In this document: positions 8,095-14,400 of the stretch, piece by piece | Layout of the letters: each line of letters opens with the position of its first letter | Position numbering within the stretch: the first letter of the stretch is position 1 | Source: CAYNEL01 sp964396225 | Lineage (GTDB): Bacteria; Patescibacteriota; Minisyncoccia; Moranbacterales; UBA1568 | DNA length: 52,820 bases | Assembly: GCA_964396225.1 (NCBI GenBank) | Contig: CAYNEL010000002.1 | Coordinates: forward strand, 1 to 52,820 | Direction of reading: 5' to 3' | Position numbers and translations under genes: made by a program | The notes under the pieces: generated by a model | The model's database searches: none | The model's input: the letters and a program-made list of their open reading frames with translations, nothing else | What the model was told of the DNA's origin: nothing

Positions 8095-8334
8095 ATGAGT
8101 AACGGACGCTGGGACCTGAGGGACTTGGAGCGGCTGCAGCACGGCGCACGTGAGGTGACGCTACTCTTCCAGTCACCGAAGGCGCAGAGCCCGCGCCGAG
8201 GGCCGCGTTCCGAACGACGGCGGAAGCGGGTGGAATCGGTGATTCTGACCGCGTTCTACCTCGGGCTCTGCCTCGGGCTCTGCTCCGGGTTCCTCCTCGC
8301 TTACGCCGCGATAACGTGGCGGATCGGCGGGTAA
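8095..8334 (+). CDS. Small single-pass membrane protein
   Basis: 79 residues from ATG 8095 with a GGGAGG ribosome site. The first 50 residues are basic and soluble (RRGPRSERRRKRVES). Residues about 50-72 form one strong hydrophobic helix (TAFYLGLCLGLCSGFLLAYA). The basic side before the helix predicts a cytoplasmic N-terminus. It has its own promoter. A holin-like or superinfection-exclusion role is possible, but nothing in the sequence proves it. Confidence 0.65.
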   Translation: MSNGRWDLRDLERLQHGAREVTLLFQSPKAQSPRRGPRSERRRKRVESVILTAFYLGLCLGLCSGFLLAYAAITWRIGG

Positions 8335-8386
8335 CGGTCGCTCTTTCCGACCGCGAAAATCTCCTCACTTTTTTTCGCCGAAGTAG

Positions 8387-8457
8387 TTGACAGGCGCGCG
8401 AGGATACGCCATAATCCTAATGTAATCACTTGAGCGCGCCCCTGAAGGGGCAGGAGG
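8387..8457 (+). promoter_or_regulatory. Cassette promoter with TGTAATCA box, leader hairpin and ribosome site
   Basis: TTGACA 8387-8392, 17-bp spacer, CATAAT 8410-8415, 5 nt, TGTAATCACTTG 8421-8432, hairpin GCCCC-TGAA-GGGGC 8438-8451, AGGAGG 8452-8457, then ATG 8464. TTTTTTCGCCGAAGTAG precedes the -35. It is one of nine full copies of this arrangement in the window. Confidence 0.88.
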
Positions 8458-8463
8458 TTCCAG

Positions 8464-8700
8464 ATGTACGTCAGCATTCATCCCCGTGGCTTCCGGAACG
8501 AGTTCACCATTGAATGGCGCGCGGCGCGCGTCCGTCCGTATTACGGATACGAGACGGCTTTCGGACCCGTCGCGTACGAGTGGGGATTGACCCGCGCGGA
8601 GGCCATCAGCCTCCTCCGCGAGCACGGCTACACCCGGGAGGGCGCGGAGCAGTACCTCCGCGAGGAGCGCGCCCGGAGCAAGTCCCATCCGGAAGGGTAA
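8464..8700 (+). CDS. Small early protein, paralogue of the gene at 32609
   Basis: 78 residues from ATG 8464. The first nine residues (MYVSIHPRG) and the C-terminal third (REHGYTREGAEQYLREERAR) are nearly identical to the 83-residue protein at 32609; the middle has diverged. The gene lies between a cassette promoter and a strong terminator, so it is a single-gene transcription unit. It is mixed alpha/beta and highly charged, with no known domain. I infer an early host-interaction protein from its promoter. The paralogy and shared flanks show that the whole cassette was copied. Confidence 0.75.
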   Translation: MYVSIHPRGFRNEFTIEWRAARVRPYYGYETAFGPVAYEWGLTRAEAISLLREHGYTREGAEQYLREERARSKSHPEG

Positions 8701-8721
8701 TCCTTCCGGACTCCGTGTTCC

Positions 8722-8750
8722 GCCCCCGGTTCAACCCGGGGGCTTTTTCT
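8722..8750 (+). terminator. Intrinsic terminator
   Basis: Stem GCCCCCGG / CCGGGGGC (8722-8729 and 8736-8743) with a six-base loop, then TTTTT. It separates the 78-residue early gene from the Gam-like operon. The same sequence occurs at 32882. Confidence 0.9.
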
Positions 8751-8758
8751 TTTCCGAT

Positions 8759-8835
8759 TTTCGCGAAATGGGTTGACAGGCGCGCGAGAATACGCCATAA
8801 TCCTAATGTAATCAGTTGCGCGCCCCGCAGGGGGC
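8759..8835 (+). promoter_or_regulatory. Cassette promoter for the Gam-like operon, with upstream palindrome
   Basis: Perfect palindrome TTTCGCGAAA 8759-8768, 4 nt, TTGACA 8773-8778, 17-bp spacer, CATAAT 8796-8801, 5 nt, TGTAATCAGTTG 8807-8818, hairpin GCCCC-GCAG-GGGGC 8822-8835. ATG 8852 follows a GAGAGGTGG site. The palindrome is a candidate operator. Confidence 0.87.
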
Positions 8836-8851
8836 AGAGAGGTGGTCCGAG

Positions 8852-9391
8852 ATGTTTCAAGAGTTCGAGGAGACGCTGGCGGCGGTGGAGACCGAACCGC
8901 AGTTGCCGGCGGAATGGACCCCCGAGCAGCGCGCGCTGTACGCCGCGAAGCGGCTCGGAGAGTTGGAGCGCGAGGAGGCCGAGGCCAAGGCCTACCTTGC
9001 GGCGGCGGCGCGCCGCATCGAGCAGCGGCGCGAGTACTACCTCGCGCAGTACGGCGCGGACCTGCGCGCCTTCATTGCGACGCAGGCGCGCGCCGGGGCG
9101 AAGTCGGTGAACACGCCCTACGGACGCCTCGGGCTTCGTTCGGTGGGTGGCGGGATCACAATTACGGATGAGGCGAAGGCGGTGGAGTGGGCCGCTGCGA
9201 ACGCGCCGGAGATTGTCCGGCAGAAGGTCTACGTCAAGGACCTGAAGCCGGCGCTCTTTGAGCAGGTGAACCCGGAGACCGGCGAGGTTTCGGTTTCTCT
9301 GCCGGAAGGATTGGAGATGCGCGAGGCGCGCGAGACCATTTACGTTCAGTCCCTCTCGAAGCCGGTGGCGGTTTCCGGAGGGACGGAGTGA
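8852..9391 (+). CDS. Mu Gam-like host-nuclease inhibitor
   Basis: 179 residues from ATG 8852, not an upstream in-frame start inside the leader. A long N-terminal helix (about 30-80: LGELEREEAEAKAYLAAAAR) leads into TPYGRLGLRS and GGITITDEAKAVEW, then KVYVKDLKPALF and a beta C-terminus (VSVSLPEGLEM). This helix-hairpin plus TPxGxLxxR plus late Lys-rich strand order is that of the Gam family, which binds double-stranded DNA ends as a dimer and blocks RecBCD/AddAB-type exonucleases. It is the first gene of a cassette-promoter operon that continues into the methyltransferase. Length fits Mu Gam (about 174). The family call is good; the host target is unknown. Confidence 0.82.
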   Translation: MFQEFEETLAAVETEPQLPAEWTPEQRALYAAKRLGELEREEAEAKAYLAAAARRIEQRREYYLAQYGADLRAFIATQARAGAKSVNTPYGRLGLRSVGGGITITDEAKAVEWAAANAPEIVRQKVYVKDLKPALFEQVNPETGEVSVSLPEGLEMREARETIYVQSLSKPVAVSGGTE

Positions 9392-10365
9392 CGGCGAAGC
9401 AGGCGGCGGCGGTAGAGACCCTGCGGTCTCTACCGTCCCGCTATTCGTTCGCATGGGACTCGCCGGAGTGGGACCCGGTGCAGGGATGCTACTACGGCTG
9501 GCGGGTTGCATGGGCGCTGCATCTTCCTATTCAAGAGGCGCAAGACCTTGTGGTGGTGGCGCGCGAAGCGCTGGGCCTGTCGTCGCCGGTACGGGTCGGA
9601 GCGCCGCCACTCCCGCTTTACTACGTGTATCGCGGTCGGCTGGCGGTTTGTTCGCCGGAGACGCGACGAACGCGACGCTGGCGAGAGGTCCCGCCTGAAG
9701 TACGAGAAGCGGAAGCGGCGGCGGAGCGAGAACGGCGTCGCCGCTACGCCGAGAGTGTGCGAGAAGAGGCGACGCCGCGCTTGACGGAGGCGAATCTGGC
9801 CGCCGAGTTCAAAGCGGCCGGACTGGACCCGCTCACCGAGTTTCCGGTGGAGTTTCGCGAGCATCTACTGCAGAAGTACGACCTCTCGCTGGACTACCTG
9901 CGGCGACGGGTGCAGGAGTATCGCCGGAAAGAGCGGGTTCTCCGAGGGGAAGACGGGGTTTTTGTGCGGTACGCCGGGAAGAAGCAGGACGCGTTGCTTC
10001 CGCCGAAAACTCTGCGGCTGGAGTTGGAGTTGCGCGGGATAAACCTGCACAGTCGCATTCCGAGGGCGGTGCTGGAAGAGTTGGGGAAGCAGTACCGACT
10101 AAAACTTGGACTGGTGGAAAAGGCGCTGACAGCGGCGCGAAAGGCGTTCCCACCGCAGGGAGACGACATTCAACGGGTGCCGTTGCTCTGGTATCGCCAG
10201 AACCGCGAACGGCTGGAAACGCTCTCGACAGCGGAACAAGTGGAATGGTTTGTGCGGGAGTTCGCTCACCTCGGCCGCGAACAGGCGCGGCAGAAGTTCT
10301 TCAGTCTGAAGTACCGCGAACAGGCGCGGCAGGCCGATGACTCGGAGAGCGAGGGGCGGCAATGA
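9388..10365 (+). CDS. Unknown 325-residue protein between gam-like and methyltransferase genes
   Basis: Translation starts at GTG 9388, overlapping the Gam-like stop by 4 nt, and ends in an ATGA overlap with the methyltransferase. The N-terminal third contains many Trp and Tyr residues (FAWDSPEWDPVQGCYYGWRVAW). The middle is strongly charged and helical (EAAAERERRRRYAESVREEA, then LSLDYLRRRVQEYRRKERV). The C-terminus is again helical and basic. No catalytic motif is recognised. Its tight coupling suggests a role with DNA-end protection or modification, and a DNA-binding function would fit the charge. The function is inference. Confidence 0.55.
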   Translation: MTAKQAAAVETLRSLPSRYSFAWDSPEWDPVQGCYYGWRVAWALHLPIQEAQDLVVVAREALGLSSPVRVGAPPLPLYYVYRGRLAVCSPETRRTRRWREVPPEVREAEAAAERERRRRYAESVREEATPRLTEANLAAEFKAAGLDPLTEFPVEFREHLLQKYDLSLDYLRRRVQEYRRKERVLRGEDGVFVRYAGKKQDALLPPKTLRLELELRGINLHSRIPRAVLEELGKQYRLKLGLVEKALTAARKAFPPQGDDIQRVPLLWYRQNRERLETLSTAEQVEWFVREFAHLGREQARQKFFSLKYREQARQADDSESEGRQ

Positions 10366-11348
10366 GTAACTGGCGCATTATCACCGGCGACGCCCGAAAG
10401 GCGCTCGCGGCCGTGGAGTTGAATTCGGTGCAGTGTTGCGTCACCTCGCCTCCGTACTACGGACTGCGTTCGTACGGACACGCGGAACAGATCGGGCTGG
10501 AGCAAACGCCGGCGGAATACGTCGCGGAACTGATGACGGTCTTTCGCGAGGTCTGGCGGGTGGTTCGTCCGGACGGGGTGTTCTGGCTCAATCTGGGCGA
10601 CAGTTACGTTCGAGCGGCGGGGCGCGGTGACGACTGTGCGGTTGAAGGGCCCTTGCGAGAGGACTACCCGCTGGCGGATCGAATAGGTTCTTACGACGGC
10701 CGGACGGGCCGGGCGGAACGTCCCGGCAGGCGGATCGGGGTTGAAGGGACGAAGCCGAAGAACCTGCTGGGGATTCCGTGGCAGGTCGCTTTCGCCCTGC
10801 AGGAGGACGGCTGGTACCTGCGACAATGCGTGATCTGGGAAAAACCGAACGCGATGCCGGAATCGGTGTCCGACCGGCCGAGTTGTTCGCACGAATACGT
10901 ATTCATGCTGACGCAGAGAGAACGCTACTACTACAACCGCGACGCGATTGCCGAGCCTTACTCGCCGGCGACGGTTCGCCGGGGGGTAAGCATCCGACAG
11001 GTTGGCGCTAACGGACAGGCGGTGACTCGGGGCGACGGCGAACCGCTTTCGGCGGCGCAGTTGGATCGGGGACGAAACGCACGGTCGGTATGGAGAATTC
11101 CCGCCGAGTCCTTTCGTGGCGAACATTACGCTGTAATGCCGGAGGAACTGGCGAGCCGCTGCATCCTTGCCAGTTCTCGCCCCGGAGACTTGGTGCTGGA
11201 CCCGTTCTCCGGAGCGGCGACGACCGGCGTGGCGGCGGTGCGGCGCGGTCGTCGTTATCTCGGGGTGGAACTGAACCCGGATTATGTGCGGCTTGGCGAA
11301 CGACGGCTGGCCGGAGTGACGCCTCCGCTGGCGGGACTGCTGGAATGA
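10362..11348 (+). CDS. DNA methyltransferase, SPPY-type (probable N4-cytosine)
   Basis: 328 residues from ATG 10362. Motif IV is TSPPYYGL (28-35), near the N-terminus, and the AdoMet motif DPFSGAATTG lies near residue 280, followed by GVELNPDYV. This is the class-beta order. SPPY rather than DPPY favours N4-cytosine methylation, though adenine cannot be excluded. The middle carries WVIWEKPN-like features (VIWEKPNAMPES) and SCSHEYVFMLTQ. No restriction enzyme is nearby, so it is an orphan enzyme, most likely shielding phage DNA from host restriction. It is co-transcribed with the Gam-like gene. Confidence 0.88.
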   Translation: MSNWRIITGDARKALAAVELNSVQCCVTSPPYYGLRSYGHAEQIGLEQTPAEYVAELMTVFREVWRVVRPDGVFWLNLGDSYVRAAGRGDDCAVEGPLREDYPLADRIGSYDGRTGRAERPGRRIGVEGTKPKNLLGIPWQVAFALQEDGWYLRQCVIWEKPNAMPESVSDRPSCSHEYVFMLTQRERYYYNRDAIAEPYSPATVRRGVSIRQVGANGQAVTRGDGEPLSAAQLDRGRNARSVWRIPAESFRGEHYAVMPEELASRCILASSRPGDLVLDPFSGAATTGVAAVRRGRRYLGVELNPDYVRLGERRLAGVTPPLAGLLE

Positions 11349-11428
11349 GTCCGAACGAAGCGGTGGCGTTGCTGTTGCTGGGATGTCTGCTCCTGCAACT
11401 GGCGATAATCATTCGTCGCCGCGAATAG
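11345..11428 (+). CDS. 27-residue membrane peptide
   Basis: ATG 11345 overlaps the methyltransferase stop (ATGA). The peptide is one hydrophobic helix (AVALLLLGCLLLQLAIII) followed by RRRE, so the positive end should stay in the cytoplasm. It resembles very small phage membrane peptides such as holin-like or regulatory miniproteins. Translation coupling and the clean amphiphilic design argue that it is real, but it is short. Confidence 0.45.
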   Translation: MSPNEAVALLLLGCLLLQLAIIIRRRE

Positions 11429-11453
11429 GCCGGTTCGTGCCGATAACAGGGGT

Positions 11454-14400
11454 ATGCCAACCGCTCCTCATAGCCTCCTCGCGCTGCAGAGGCCGAAGCC
11501 GAAGACAAAGGCGAAAGCGGCCGGAAAAGCGGCGGCGGCGGCGGCCGGATTGGACCCGCTTCCGGAACCGGAACTCTGGTGGGTCTCCGGCCGAAACGGA
11601 ATTTGTTACCCGGCGCACTACTGCCCGCGCACGAAGCGCCTGCAAGTGTTTCCGTCGCTGGAGGAAATCCAGAAGCCGGCGAAGGTTCGCAAAGCATTGC
11701 CGTTTCCGTCGGCGGCGCTCATCCCGGCGCTGGTAAGGCCGGTGCGGAAGTCCGCCACGCATCACACGGCGGAAGAACTGCACGCGCTGCAACTGAAGTG
11801 GGTGACTGCACACCCGAACGGTCCGGGGAGTGAGGGAGTCCCGATCCTTGTCCACGACGACGGCGAGACCTACACCGTCGTGGGCGGGGCCGGCGGCAAG
11901 CTGAATCAGTCGGTCTGGCGCAAAGGCGCACGGTCGCCGGAAGAGCGAAAAGCGGCGGGGGCGCGGCGCAAAGAGGAGCAGGCGAAGCGCGAGGCCGAGA
12001 ACCCCGAAGCGTTTCGGAAAATCCGAGAGGCGAAGGCGCGGACGGAGAAGGCGGTCAAAGACGCGACCAAGAGCCTGCACGGACAGATTCTGGAGAAACT
12101 CGGCGCGAATCTCGACGAGGTCGCGGAACAGGCGCGCCAAGCGGCGGAAGCGGAGGCGCGGGGACAGGGAGCGACCGACGAGGAAGCGGCGAAGCACGGA
12201 GAACTGGCGGCGAAGGAGGCGGTGAAAACCGCGACCCGGCAGGCGGATTCGGCGGTGCGACAGATCGTGGACGCGGTCGCCCGAGCCGAGATTGCGGGCG
12301 AAGCGCCCACCGCGACTTCGGTAGAGGCGCTGGTTGGCGGCAAGAAGCTGACCAAAGACCTGACGGAAGCGGAAGTCGCCGAGATTGTCGGACGCGCCAG
12401 CACAATCCAGACCATTCGCACCACGGCGGCGGGGTTGCGCAAGGCGCTCCGAACCGGGAAGTTGGGAGAAGAGGGACTGGAGGGGCTGCTTCGCGAGCCG
12501 ACGGCGGAAGAGGGCCGGGCGGCGCTGTTGTCCGGTGCGGCCGAACGCGAGGGGATCGAGACGCAGACGCGCTTGGTGAAGGAGTCAGCGCGAGCCTCGT
12601 CCGGCGCACGCGCGCGGCACGAAGCGCTGGGGGCGATGGACGTCCTGAACGCGCTGTCGGCGGCGCATGGCGGACAGGGAATCTCGGCGGCGCTCGCGGA
12701 GAAGGTGGGGGTGGAGAATGCGGCGCGAATCATCGCGGCGCATCTGCAGGCCGGGGCGCTTTCGGATGAACGGGCGCGCGAGGCGCTGATTTCTCGGATT
12801 GAGCAGGAGTCGGCGACGCGGAGCAAGGAGCACGCGGCGGCGGCGCTGGCGGTGGCGGATCAATTAGACGCGCTTTCCGAGGCGGTAGTGCAGGCGTCCG
12901 AAGCCGGGCCGGCCGGACAGACCGGACAGGCGCTTCTCGCCGCCGGACAGGCCTATACGGTGCAGAAGGGGAACGAGGCGCGGAAGGTGCAGGTGCTCTG
13001 CACTGCGAAGGGGATGCTGCGCGGCGCACAGGCGTTGGCGCAGCAACTGCGCCAACCCTCCACTGAACCGCTCCCACTACTCACGGCGCGAACAGCGGTC
13101 GGCGCACGCGCCGGGGCGGCGTCTTTCGGCTTGCGCGAGGGGGACTACACCGTCAAAGAAGACGGGAAGAAGTTTTCGGTGGAGGTGCATCCGACGGCGG
13201 TCGGCCGGCTGGCGCAGGCGTTGGGTGGGTTTGATCCGGAACAGGCCGTCGCGATGGCCGAGGTGCGGCACGAACGAGCGCTAGGCGAGACCGAGGTGCG
13301 GTCTCCGGGGCTTCGACCAGAAGTGCGGCTGATGCCTCATCAGCAGTTGGCGGTGGACGCTATTCTGCGCGCCAAGCGGGTGGTCGGAAACATGGGAGCC
13401 GGGTCCGGTAAGACCGCAGTGATGTACGCTGCTGCAGATCAATTGCTTGCTTCCGGAGCGGCGCGGCGGGGCCTGATTACGATGCCCGCCAAGCCTCGTT
13501 CGCAGCAGCGGGATTACGAAGACGCAATTCCGGACGAACCGCTCGCGCTCACGCCGAATTCCGGTGCGGAGTCGCATCTGCAGGGGCTGGACGCACAGGC
13601 GCGCGCACAGGCGCTCTCGCACGCTCGGGTTCTGAAGGAACTGGACCCGACTCTGGGAGATGCCGGAGCGGTGCAGGAAGCGGTCGCCATTCAGGCCGCC
13701 GGCGGGCCGAAGGGGTTTGTGCGGCGGCAACTTGCGGAGATTGAAGCGCAGGGAGGGAAGGTCGAGCCGTCTTACCGCCGGGCGCTGGAAGCGCGGATGA
13801 CGGCGGTGGAGAAGCGGAAAGTGACGCGCACGGGTGAGGCGCGCAAATTCCTTTCCGACGAGGCGGCGGGGCAGTTCCGGGTGGTGGAGAGCGGGGCGGA
13901 ACTGCGGCAGGCGCTGGGAGAACTGAAGCGAGGCGGAACGTCCGGCCGGGTGCTGATTCTCAGTCCGGAGATGATGCGCGAGCACGAAGACCTGCTGCTG
14001 GAGCATGGCTTCGGCGGCAAAGACTCTTTCTATTTCGGAGACGAGGCGCACGAACTATCCATCGGACTGGGAGAGGCCAAGCGGAACCGCGAACCGTCTC
14101 CGGTGGAGGTTCCGGAAGGCGAACAGGCGGCGGTAGAGGCGACCGAGGCCGACCTCGGCGGTTCCGGGAAAGCGCAGGCGGCGGAGCGGATTGCGAAGGG
14201 GGTCGGACATCTCTTTCTCGGCACGGGGACCGCTATCGAGAACCGCGCTTCCGAACTGTACGGTTTGCTGCATCTGGCGGATGAACGTGCGTTCCCGCGC
14301 GACGGGGCCAAGGGGTTCGAGCAGTCGTGGGATCGGCTGTCGCAGGCGATGCCGGAACAGGGGCCGGCGGGGCTGGCGTTCGGCGGGGAGATGACGAACG

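Larger units (their letters stand above)
8365..8785 (+). repeat. Cassette duplication, copy 1 (copy 2 at about 32515-32945)
   Basis: Promoter, TGTAATCA leader, gene ends, terminator and the start of the next promoter are all shared with 32515-32945. The shared region stops in the next promoter spacer, after which unrelated genes follow: Gam-like here, a 95-residue protein there. Recombination between promoter/terminator sequences would explain the boundaries. Confidence 0.85.
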
